The notes under the pieces: model-generated
What the model was told of the DNA's origin: nothing
Seen by the model: only the letters and a program-made list of their open reading frames with translations
The model's database searches: none
In this document: positions 1 through 6,884 of the stretch, in pieces
Layout of the letters: each line of letters starts with the position of its first letter
How positions within the stretch are numbered: the first letter of the stretch is position 1
Assembly (NCBI GenBank): GCA_945875195.1
Contig: CAMCJW010000127.1
Coordinates: forward strand, 1-7,919
Origin: Chitinophaga pinensis
GTDB lineage: Bacteria > Bacteroidota > Bacteroidia > UKL13-3
DNA: 7,919 nt
Direction: 5' to 3'
Program-made: the position numbers and the translations under genes

Positions 1-1
1 G

Positions 2-802
2 CTATCCAATTGGTCTGGAAAAGCATATAAAATCCCAAGAATTAAAATTAAGGATTGCACCGACCGTGATGATTTAATAAGCACTGGCGTTTATTTATTG
101 TTTGGAAAAGACGATGAAGGGAAAGACCAAGTTTATATTGGTGAAGCTGAATCTATTCTAAAACGACTTAATCAGCAATTGACGCAAAAGGATTTTTGGA
201 ACGAAGCAATTATATTTATTAGCAAGGACGAAAACCTCAATAAAGCGCATATAAAATATTTAGAGAATCGCCTGCACGACATTGCAAAATCTGCAAATCG
301 TTACAAAATTGACAATTCTATTATACCTACTCAATCTTCTATTTCTGAATCAGACAGAGCAGAAATGGAAGAGTTTATTGAGTATATAAAAATGCTTGTA
401 AATACCTTAGGACATAAGGTATTTGACGAAAAAAGAGAATTTAAACCAAAACAAAAACAAGAAATATTCTACATAAAAGCTGCTCGTGGTGCCGATGGAC
501 AAGGAGAACAAACTTCTGATGGTTTTGTGGTTTTTAAAAACTCAAAAGCCGCTGCGACCATTGTAAATTCAATGACTCCAAACTTTATCACTTACAGACA
601 AAAACTTATTGATGAAGGTACACTTGTAGATAAGGGGGAATATTTTGAATTTTCAGATGACTATATATTCAGCAGTCCTTCAACAGCAGCAGTTATGGTT
701 ATGGGTCGCAATGCAAATGGACTCACAGAATGGAAAAACAAAGATGGAATCACTTTGAAAGAATTTGAATCGAATGATAAAACCACGAAAGATAGATTCT
801 AG
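2..802 (+). CDS. GIY-YIG nuclease-family protein with DUF4357-like C-terminus (5' partial)
   Basis: The frame is open from base 2, so the gene begins before the window; 266 residues are visible. A TTG at 98 could be taken as a start, but it would cut off the first half of the signature motif. In the visible protein the GIY-YIG core is G29-V30-Y31 followed by Y45-I46-G47. Next come R55 in the following helix, where the family's arginine is expected, and E88 in KYLENRL, the likely metal-binding glutamate. An asparagine-containing NRYKIDNS segment follows. The last ~85 residues contain FKNSKAAATIV, a GRNANGLTEW segment and a final DGITLKEFE, which I recognise as DUF4357-like. The family is expected to cut DNA, but the substrate is unknown. 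Related proteins start roughly 20-30 residues upstream of LSNWSGKAY, so little is probably missing. Proteins of this type often sit beside restriction-modification or other defence genes. The family assignment is firm; the defence role is inferred. Confidence 0.85.
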   Translation, partial: LSNWSGKAYKIPRIKIKDCTDRDDLISTGVYLLFGKDDEGKDQVYIGEAESILKRLNQQLTQKDFWNEAIIFISKDENLNKAHIKYLENRLHDIAKSANRYKIDNSIIPTQSSISESDRAEMEEFIEYIKMLVNTLGHKVFDEKREFKPKQKQEIFYIKAARGADGQGEQTSDGFVVFKNSKAAATIVNSMTPNFITYRQKLIDEGTLVDKGEYFEFSDDYIFSSPSTAAVMVMGRNANGLTEWKNKDGITLKEFESNDKTTKDRF

Positions 803-827
803 TGTAAACCAAGTGCTTAAAAACCCT

Positions 828-835
828 TATTTTTG
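828..835 (+). promoter_or_regulatory. Possible Bacteroidota -7 promoter element
   Basis: TATTTTTG matches the Bacteroidota -7 consensus TAnnTTTG and lies in the 115-base gap before the helicase gene. It would give a leader of roughly 75 bases. I see no convincing TTTG-type -33 element at the right distance upstream, and this motif is common by chance in AT-rich DNA. The call is therefore weak. If real, it would allow the helicase to be transcribed independently of the GIY-YIG gene. Confidence 0.2.
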
Positions 836-917
836 ATTTGTTAGATTTAGTAAATAGTGGGATGTAAGTAGCAAAACCAAAACGAAATGGCTTTTCATGA
901 CTGAAAAAATCAATTAA

Positions 918-3911
918 ATGATTGACAAAAACATAACTGCAATTATTGGAAAGGCCATTAGGGAGGGTAAATACCTAAATATTACTTACAAAAATAAAAG
1001 TGGAGAAACTACCCCATTTTGGATCAGCATTTTAGATATTAATGCACACGGTGAGCTTTATGTAAACATGTTTAATGTTACCAAAGATGATCCACTTTTT
1101 AATAGAAAAATTTTTATTGCTAGTATCCTAAGTGCAGAAATTCTCAAGTTTTCGCATTATAATGTTTCGGATTTATTAATAAAAAAAATTGAGGAGGATA
1201 AAGCCCTTCAGATCTATGATTTTGATAAATATGACAACAACATACTAAACTACTATTTAGAGTGCTATAAGGCAAATAAAGACCCTTTTCTCCATAAACT
1301 ACATGTGATACCCAACATTGATTTATCTGAATTAACCAACCAAAACCCTTATACACTTTCAGATGGGCAGCAAAAACACTTGATCAAGCACATTTACAAT
1401 AATGATTACAATAAATTCCATGAGTACGAGCTTGCCTTAAGTGAATTTTCTATAGAAATAGCATCCAAAGGGAAATTTGTAGTTGCCTTTAGGAAATTGA
1501 GTTTTGATCCAATTGAAAAAACACTGATGATAGGAACCAAAACAAATTTTAATTCAAACTTCTATATTTCTGAAACCAAGCATTCCCTATCTTATTATAC
1601 AGATTTAAGTCCTGCCGATTTTGAGGCCTTGTATTCAAAGGACAAAATGAGTGCCATTGAATTAATAGAAAAGAGTTTTAGAATTGGAGAATTACCTAAT
1701 ACAATGCCAGAGATAGTTGTTTTGGGGTATTCTCAATTAGACATCTCCCCTATTTATGAAGGGATAAATACTGCACATGAAGGAAATGAAATGGAGATTC
1801 CCCTAAAAGCGTTTTTTCAAAATTTGTCATTACTTGATAGAAAGAACAGGAAAGAACCTTACATTTTGTTGTACGATAATAACGTTAATATTGATCAACT
1901 TCGAACTATTTATAATACCTTAAAGTACCCTGTTACCTATGTGCAAGGACCACCCGGCACAGGGAAAACGCAAACCATTCTAAATATTGTGGTTAATTGT
2001 TTGGCAAATAACAAAACCTTACTGATTACCTCTAACAACAATACTCCGATCGATGGCATAAAGGACAAGTTACATATTGGAGAATATAATAAAAAAGAAA
2101 TTCTATTTCCAATCATAAGGCTTGGCAATAAGAAATATACTATTGAGGCTATAGAGAAAATAAGGGAGCTTTATGAATTTGAAACGAAGGATGTTCCTAA
2201 GGAAAATCAATTGGCTAATTTGAAAGAGAAGTCGAAAGAAAACAACAAAATTTTGCTTGAAAGATTGAGGAATTACGAGGAAAGAGAAGACTTGGTGCAA
2301 AATTTGGGATTTATTAATGGCGTTTTATCTAAAGGTAGTTACTATTTACTTGAACAAGAAAAAAAGAAGCTGGAGGAAAAAATTAATAATTATCCCATTG
2401 TCACAGATGAAGATTTAAAAGGGATATTTGAGGTTATAAAAGATAATTACAGGTTACTTCAATATTTTTATTTTGAGTCGTTAAAATACATAAAAAGATT
2501 AAAAACCAAGACCTATAACGACCTTATTGAAATTCTTTATATTGAAGATGAAGCAAGTCGGGTAAAGAAATTTAATAAATGGATTGGGAATGATGAGAAT
2601 TTAGAAAAGTTCACAAAGGTTTTTCCAATTATTCTAACTACAAATATTTCTAGCCGGAATTTGGGTTGGAAATACAAATTTGATTTATTAGCCATAGATG
2701 AAGCTGGGCAGTGCGATATTGCAACCAGTTTAATCCCAATTTCCAAATGCCAAAACATGGTTTTGATTGGTGACACAAATCAACTAAAACCAATTGTGGT
2801 TTTTGAAGAAATCAAAAATGAACGTTTAATGAATCAATTTGGAATTGATGGGGTATATAACTATTTCAATAATTCAATACTTTCTGTTTTTAAGAATGTT
2901 GACAATATTTCAAGAGATATTTTACTCAGTTATCATTACCGCTGCGGCAAAAAGATCATCAATTATTCCAATATGAGGTTTTATGAGAACAAGTTAAATA
3001 TTGAAGCAATAAAGAATTTAGGAGAGGTTAAATTATTTGATGTAAACAACGTAAATAGTAAAGGTAAAAATTCGCAAATTGAGGAAGCAAAGGGCATTGT
3101 AGACTTTATTAAAGAAAATAAATTGACTGATGTTTTTATTATTACCCCTTTTAGAAATCAGGAGGAGGTTTTAAATCAATATTTAAAAGAGGCGAAAGAT
3201 TTAGCTGAAATAGATAATTCTGTAAGCTGTGGAACCATTCATAAAGTGCAGGGTCAAGAAAATAAGACTATCATCATTTCTACAGCTATTTCGAGGCAAA
3301 CAACCACAAGAACCTACGATTGGATTAAAAATAATAGTCAATTGATCAATGTTGGTGTTACTAGAGCCAAAGAAAATTTAATCGTGGTAACGGATAAAAA
3401 AGCAATAGATATATTGTCAAAAAAAGATGATGATTTGTACGCACTAATTGATTATGTTGAAAAAAACGGGACCACTCAAATATCACAAAGTGCAGTAAAT
3501 AAACTTACCATTGGATTTTCTAATAATTCAAAATTTGAAGATGAGTTTTATATAACCATGCAACTTTATTGTTCTATACAAGATGTTAGGTTTGAAAGGA
3601 ATGTGAAAGTTACCACTGTATTTCCTGAAGAAAGAAAAAATGACCTCGTGAATAAAAAAGAGTTTGATGGTGTACTTTATCAGAAGGGTGTTCCTAAGGT
3701 AGTATTTGAAATAAATGGCAGGGAACATGCTAATAATAAAAAAAGAATAGACTCTGATAAAATTAAAATGGAACTCCTAAAAAGCAAAGAAATCCAATTA
3801 ATTGTAATACCAAATAATTATGTAAAGCACTATGAATTTATTAGGGAATTACTCATTAAAATTAAAAATGGGGCTTATCAAAAGTCGCTATTTGAAGGAT
3901 ATGATTCATAA
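918..3911 (+). CDS. WYL-like / SF1 (DNA2/UPF1-type) helicase / DUF2726-like nuclease fusion
   Basis: This 997-residue protein is predicted to be an ATP-driven nucleic-acid translocase fused to a nuclease. Residues about 6-76 (AIREGKYLNITY, a GE-containing turn, then LYVNMFN and a basic NRKIF strand) follow the pattern of a WYL-type beta-barrel. The helicase core has Walker A GPPGTGKT 344-351, motif Ia TSNNNTPID from 371, TTNISS 574-579, Walker B DEAGQ 594-598, GDTNQLKP 618-625, YHYR 672-675, ITPFRNQ around 742-748, GTIHKVQGQE 772-781 and VTRAKE 814-819 with R816. This is the UPF1/DNA2 pattern rather than UvrD or Pif1. Residues about 400-560 form a charged, helix-rich insertion. The C-terminus has D917, E931-I-N933-G and H937, then D945/D947-K948, resembling DUF2726 and Vsr-like restriction folds. 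An in-frame TAA directly precedes the ATG, which fixes 918 as the most upstream ATG; there is no Shine-Dalgarno. The gene is AT-rich. The helicase is certain, the nuclease likely, the WYL call tentative. Confidence 0.9.
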   Translation: MIDKNITAIIGKAIREGKYLNITYKNKSGETTPFWISILDINAHGELYVNMFNVTKDDPLFNRKIFIASILSAEILKFSHYNVSDLLIKKIEEDKALQIYDFDKYDNNILNYYLECYKANKDPFLHKLHVIPNIDLSELTNQNPYTLSDGQQKHLIKHIYNNDYNKFHEYELALSEFSIEIASKGKFVVAFRKLSFDPIEKTLMIGTKTNFNSNFYISETKHSLSYYTDLSPADFEALYSKDKMSAIELIEKSFRIGELPNTMPEIVVLGYSQLDISPIYEGINTAHEGNEMEIPLKAFFQNLSLLDRKNRKEPYILLYDNNVNIDQLRTIYNTLKYPVTYVQGPPGTGKTQTILNIVVNCLANNKTLLITSNNNTPIDGIKDKLHIGEYNKKEILFPIIRLGNKKYTIEAIEKIRELYEFETKDVPKENQLANLKEKSKENNKILLERLRNYEEREDLVQNLGFINGVLSKGSYYLLEQEKKKLEEKINNYPIVTDEDLKGIFEVIKDNYRLLQYFYFESLKYIKRLKTKTYNDLIEILYIEDEASRVKKFNKWIGNDENLEKFTKVFPIILTTNISSRNLGWKYKFDLLAIDEAGQCDIATSLIPISKCQNMVLIGDTNQLKPIVVFEEIKNERLMNQFGIDGVYNYFNNSILSVFKNVDNISRDILLSYHYRCGKKIINYSNMRFYENKLNIEAIKNLGEVKLFDVNNVNSKGKNSQIEEAKGIVDFIKENKLTDVFIITPFRNQEEVLNQYLKEAKDLAEIDNSVSCGTIHKVQGQENKTIIISTAISRQTTTRTYDWIKNNSQLINVGVTRAKENLIVVTDKKAIDILSKKDDDLYALIDYVEKNGTTQISQSAVNKLTIGFSNNSKFEDEFYITMQLYCSIQDVRFERNVKVTTVFPEERKNDLVNKKEFDGVLYQKGVPKVVFEINGREHANNKKRIDSDKIKMELLKSKEIQLIVIPNNYVKHYEFIRELLIKIKNGAYQKSLFEGYDS

Positions 3912-3956
3912 ATGATTCTAAAAATAATTAACAACAAAATAACATACTTGTAGCCC

Positions 3957-4688
3957 ATGGAATGGAATGAAATACCCGAAATAAACCTATTTTCAGACGG
4001 AGGAGCAGAACCTAACCCAGGCAAGGGAGGATTTGGTGTGGTAATGGAGTATAAAGGCAAAAAAAAGGAGTTTTGCCAGGGTTATGAATTGACAACGAAT
4101 AATAGAATGGAGTTGATGGGAGTAATTTTTGGTTTGGAAAGACTTAAAACGAAATCTATTGTAAATGTATATACCGATTCACGTTATGTGATTGATGGAA
4201 TAGAAAAGGGATGGGCAGAAAAATGGAAATCCAAAAACTGGCATCGCAAAGGGTCTGAAAAGGCTGTTAATTATGATCTATGGGGCAAATTATTAACCCT
4301 AATTTCAGCTCAAGAAAAAGTGAAATTTAATTGGGTTAAGGGACATGCTGGTCATACTGAAAATGAAAGATGTGATCAGTTGGCAAATTTTGCTTTGAAT
4401 GGTTCTGATTTATTAATTGATGCGGAATACTTAGCTAGTCACTTGAATAAGGAAGAAAAGATTGAGAATAAACAGAGTAATTCAAGTAAACCTAAAGTAA
4501 ATGCTGATGGTGATCCTTGCAGAAAATGTGGTACGAGCGTGGTTCAAAAATCTTCCAAAAATAAAAAAATAAAGCCTGGCCAGACACACTATTATGAATA
4601 TGTACTTTATTGTTCTGGTTGCAGGACTATGTATTTGGTTGATGATGCGAAAAGAGATATTGTAAATCAAAACAACCTACTTTTTTAG
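3957..4688 (+). CDS. rnhA: Ribonuclease HI with C-terminal zinc ribbon
   Basis: Ribonuclease HI cuts the RNA strand of RNA:DNA hybrids in the cytoplasm, removing primers and R-loops. All active-site residues are present: D14 in FSDGG, E52 in NRMEL, D74 in TDSRYV, H130 in KGHAGH and D140 in ERCDQLA. These correspond to D10, E48, D70, H124 and D134 of the E. coli enzyme. The basic substrate-binding segment (KGWAEKWKSKNW, residues 84-95) is also kept. The catalytic domain ends near residue 150. A polar linker of about 30 residues follows, then a CxxC (C188, C191) and a second CxxC (C219, C222) about 27 residues later, which should form a zinc ribbon that E. coli RNase HI lacks. At 243 residues the protein is clearly longer than the ~155 residues of the minimal enzyme. 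The ATG at 3957 lies 45 bases after the helicase stop, so co-transcription is possible but unproven. Confidence 0.95.
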   Translation: MEWNEIPEINLFSDGGAEPNPGKGGFGVVMEYKGKKKEFCQGYELTTNNRMELMGVIFGLERLKTKSIVNVYTDSRYVIDGIEKGWAEKWKSKNWHRKGSEKAVNYDLWGKLLTLISAQEKVKFNWVKGHAGHTENERCDQLANFALNGSDLLIDAEYLASHLNKEEKIENKQSNSSKPKVNADGDPCRKCGTSVVQKSSKNKKIKPGQTHYYEYVLYCSGCRTMYLVDDAKRDIVNQNNLLF

Positions 4689-4732
4689 TTGATGTAGACT
4701 AGACATGCCTTGCATTAATAAATATAAATAAA

Positions 4733-5353
4733 ATGAAAACACTAAAACTATCTTTAATCTTTTCTCTAGCCATTTTTCTTACACAGGCATGGAAGCCAAT
4801 ACAACCATCAAAAGGATTTGCAGAAAACGCAACAGACTTGTTTATTTTCCAGAACGGTGTTGAAAGACCTGTTAGCGGTTTTGAGGAAACAATTGAGGTG
4901 GAGAGAAAGGAATTCTCCTTGAGGTTTTTTAATAAAAGATATGATGCCGAAAATGATAAATTCTACTCTGCGCAAATTGCGGCTTTTATTGATAAAGCGG
5001 AATTTGATATGGTAAAGGTTGGTATGGCAAAAGCCGACTTACCTTGTTTTATGCCTGGTTCGGGCATGGCGCCTAGTAAGAGCGGAAAGTATGAATCGCT
5101 CATATTTAAAAATAGTGCTCATCATTATACCACCTATGAAAATTCTGAGAGCAAAAGGCTCAAGCTTTTGGAGGAAAAAGGAGATTTTTTGAAGCTTGAA
5201 TTTGAGATTGCCTCATTGTATTATGATGAAAAGAAAGTTAAGATAAAGGATACCAAATTGACTGAATTTTACATTGCTTTTTTAATCGATGCAAATCTCA
5301 ATGGAATGATCGACGAAGGTGAGTTGCATAAATTGAATATAAAAATAAACTAA
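4733..5353 (+). CDS. Secreted protein of unknown family with a single EF-hand-like loop
   Basis: I do not recognise the family. The 206-residue protein starts with a clear Sec signal peptide: K2 and K5, a hydrophobic stretch about residues 6-17, and likely cleavage after TQA near residue 19. There is no lipobox cysteine, so it should be soluble in the periplasm or exported. The mature part is charged and mainly beta-predicted, with one cysteine (in DLPCFMPGSG), too few for a disulfide. Near the C-terminus, DANLNGMIDEGE (186-197) fits a canonical calcium-binding EF-hand loop, with ligands at D186, N188, N190, D194 and E197. Only one such loop is present, and its flanks look like a beta strand (FYIAFLI) before and a short polar tail after. 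No T9SS C-terminal sorting domain is visible. The start is preceded by an A/T-rich AATAAATATAAATAAA leader. The gene lies 44 bases after rnhA. Expression as a secreted protein is well supported; function is unknown. Confidence 0.8.
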   Translation: MKTLKLSLIFSLAIFLTQAWKPIQPSKGFAENATDLFIFQNGVERPVSGFEETIEVERKEFSLRFFNKRYDAENDKFYSAQIAAFIDKAEFDMVKVGMAKADLPCFMPGSGMAPSKSGKYESLIFKNSAHHYTTYENSESKRLKLLEEKGDFLKLEFEIASLYYDEKKVKIKDTKLTEFYIAFLIDANLNGMIDEGELHKLNIKIN

Positions 5354-5443
5354 AGCGTTTAATGACTCTAATTTGAAGGCTGAAAGAGGCTAATTACCTC
5401 AATTCAGATAGTTGTTAACTTGGATTTGGTTCAAACCGAAAAT

Positions 5444-5463
5444 GGAAATTATTAAATAATTCC
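5444..5463. terminator. Weak hairpin in the convergent gap
   Basis: The 203-base gap 5354-5556 separates converging genes, where terminators from both sides are expected. GGAAATTATTAAATAATTCC can fold with GGAA/TTCC plus an inner three-pair stem and a single bulged A, followed by TATTTT on the + strand. Two other small imperfect hairpins lie nearby: GAGG/CCTC at 5386-5400 and a GGT/ACC stem around 5425-5441. None has a GC-rich stem with a proper U tract, so this is a weak candidate. I see no small gene or RNA in the gap. Confidence 0.2.
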
Positions 5464-5556
5464 TATTTTGGTGGCATACGCAGTCAATAGCATTTTTATA
5501 TTTATTGATTGAGGCGAAAACTGGTTAAGTTCATGAAATGTACTTTGCAAGAAAAT

Positions 5557-6756
5557 TTAAAGAACATCAACCCTAATAATCTCCTCTGCGGTTCTTCTAC
5601 CGCTTTCCATGGCTCCGTTTATGGATGCTTGAATTAGGTGGTCGCCGCAGTAATAGATGCCATCTGTAGCGGCTGAGGTGTATTTATTTTGGAAGTCGAT
5701 AATGGGCAATGCCTCTTGAATTAAATAGGATTTTACGAGTTTCCAAGTGGCTACTTCTTTGCCAAAAAGGGATGTTAAGTCAGCGAGGAAGGCTTCACTA
5801 TCTGGGTGAATGCCGTTGGCGGAGACCGATATTAATTGCTTGCCATTTAAAGCGTAATTGGGAGCAACATGGCTAATAAATACCACGTTGTTGATGACGC
5901 GATTTTTGTTGGCATTCAATATTACATGTTTGGTGTGTATAGGTATCTTATCGGCTTCAAAATATTTATTGGTTACGGTATGGTACTTTACCTCTTTGCT
6001 GCAGTTGTATGCCACAACTACTTTATCGAAGATTTCTGTTTTACCTTCACTTGTGCTTACAGATGTAGCGTTGTAGGCCAACACTTTTGCATGGTAACGT
6101 ATTCGGTCTGAACCAATGGCTGCAATCAATTGTTTTGGAATGGCTTCCATTCCTTCTTTTGGCAATGCGGCTCCTGCTTCTGCAAACATTTTAAAGGTAA
6201 ATTGCAACATTTTACTATCTGTTTCTAAAGTGTTTTCAAGAAACACTCCTTGGTAAAAAGGAATCCAAAAATCGGCTATAATCCTTTCACTAAATCCCAA
6301 GCTTCGCAGGTATTCTAATGAACTCATCTTGGTAGACCTTTGGAAAATATGTTCTACGCTTAAGTGACTCAAGGTGTATTTTAATTTCAATAAAATGAAC
6401 TTGTCAATTAAAGAACCTGGGCCATAAAGCACTGTTTTTACAAGGGCTGATAATCCATTTTCTGGATCATAAAAAGGGATTTGTTTGTGATTTTTAAAAA
6501 TCAATGATCCTTTGTGAAAGCGCTGCAGTTGCAGCTTATCGTAATCTAATATCCTTTTTGTTTCGGGGTAAGCAGGTAATAAAACTTGAAAGCCCCTGTC
6601 AAATTGAAAGCCATTTAGTAACTCTGTTTGCAATTTTCCCCCTGCCCTTCCCGATGATTCAAAAATGGTGATATCGTACTGCTCACTTTCTTTTAAATAC
6701 CAAGCGCAAGTAAGTCCCGACAAACCCGCCCCTATGATTGCTATCCTTGTTTTCAT
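5557..6756 (-). CDS. FAD-dependent amine oxidase / phytoene-desaturase-like oxidoreductase
   Basis: This 399-residue flavoprotein has the standard two-ended FAD signature. At the N-terminus is a Rossmann dinucleotide site, IIGAGLSG (G9, G11, G14), with acidic E33 closing the second strand, followed by GRAGGK (36-41), the GG doublet typical of amine oxidases and phytoene desaturases. At the C-terminus, GIYYCGDHL (366-374) and INGAMESGRRTAEEI (from 379) form the motif that closes the FAD pocket. A middle region (about 70-200) with hydrophobic stretches likely forms the substrate cavity. No signal peptide is visible, so it is probably cytoplasmic or membrane-associated. The substrate cannot be read from the sequence; carotenoid, sterol-like or amine substrates are all possible. 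I chose the ATG at 6756 (MKTRIAIIGAG), not the one at 6801, because the dinucleotide fold normally begins within a few residues of the start. It stands 128 bases after the PorV-like gene on the same strand. Confidence 0.9.
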   Translation of the reverse strand: MKTRIAIIGAGLSGLTCAWYLKESEQYDITIFESSGRAGGKLQTELLNGFQFDRGFQVLLPAYPETKRILDYDKLQLQRFHKGSLIFKNHKQIPFYDPENGLSALVKTVLYGPGSLIDKFILLKLKYTLSHLSVEHIFQRSTKMSSLEYLRSLGFSERIIADFWIPFYQGVFLENTLETDSKMLQFTFKMFAEAGAALPKEGMEAIPKQLIAAIGSDRIRYHAKVLAYNATSVSTSEGKTEIFDKVVVAYNCSKEVKYHTVTNKYFEADKIPIHTKHVILNANKNRVINNVVFISHVAPNYALNGKQLISVSANGIHPDSEAFLADLTSLFGKEVATWKLVKSYLIQEALPIIDFQNKYTSAATDGIYYCGDHLIQASINGAMESGRRTAEEIIRVDVL

Positions 6757-6884
6757 GTCGCTCTTAAATTGCAGGTAAATCGTATTTTTACCATGTAACA
6801 CAAACTAAACGCTTTTGCAGGTAAATTGTGTTTGGTTATAAGATTTAATCCAATTGCATGACAAACGAGTTAGCAAAAAAACAA

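Noticed and set aside
98..802. TTG at 98 as the start of the GIY-YIG gene
   Set aside because: The frame is open to the left edge and G-V-Y of the signature motif lies just upstream at residues 29-31, so a start at 98 would destroy the active site.
887..904. Tiny upstream reading frame (ATG GCT TTT CAT GAC TGA) before the helicase
   Set aside because: Five codons, no initiation context, and no sign of an attenuator structure.
918..3911. Helicase as a UvrD/RecB or Pif1 family member
   Set aside because: The DEAGQ Walker B, GDTNQLKP and GTIHKVQGQE motifs are those of the UPF1/DNA2 group.
3901..3918. Direct repeat ATGATTC at 3901 and 3912 around the helicase stop
   Set aside because: Only seven bases in AT-rich DNA with no mobile-element features nearby; best explained by chance.
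1144..4060. Several - strand frames of 60-79 codons opposite the helicase
   Set aside because: All are antisense to conserved helicase coding sequence, with cysteine- or phenylalanine-rich unstructured translations and no start context.
4673..4691. Hairpin CAAC(c)TA/TAGTTG over the rnhA stop codon
   Set aside because: The T tract falls in the loop rather than after the stem and the stem is weak, so it does not look like an intrinsic terminator.
5858..6111. Two + strand frames opposite the oxidoreductase gene
   Set aside because: They overlap strongly conserved coding sequence on the other strand and encode nothing recognisable; they are shadows.
6757..6801. 15-residue N-terminal extension of the oxidoreductase starting at 6801
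   Set aside because: The FAD dinucleotide fold begins directly after MKTR at 6756. The extra residues (MLHGKNTIYLQFKSD) do not look like a signal or domain.
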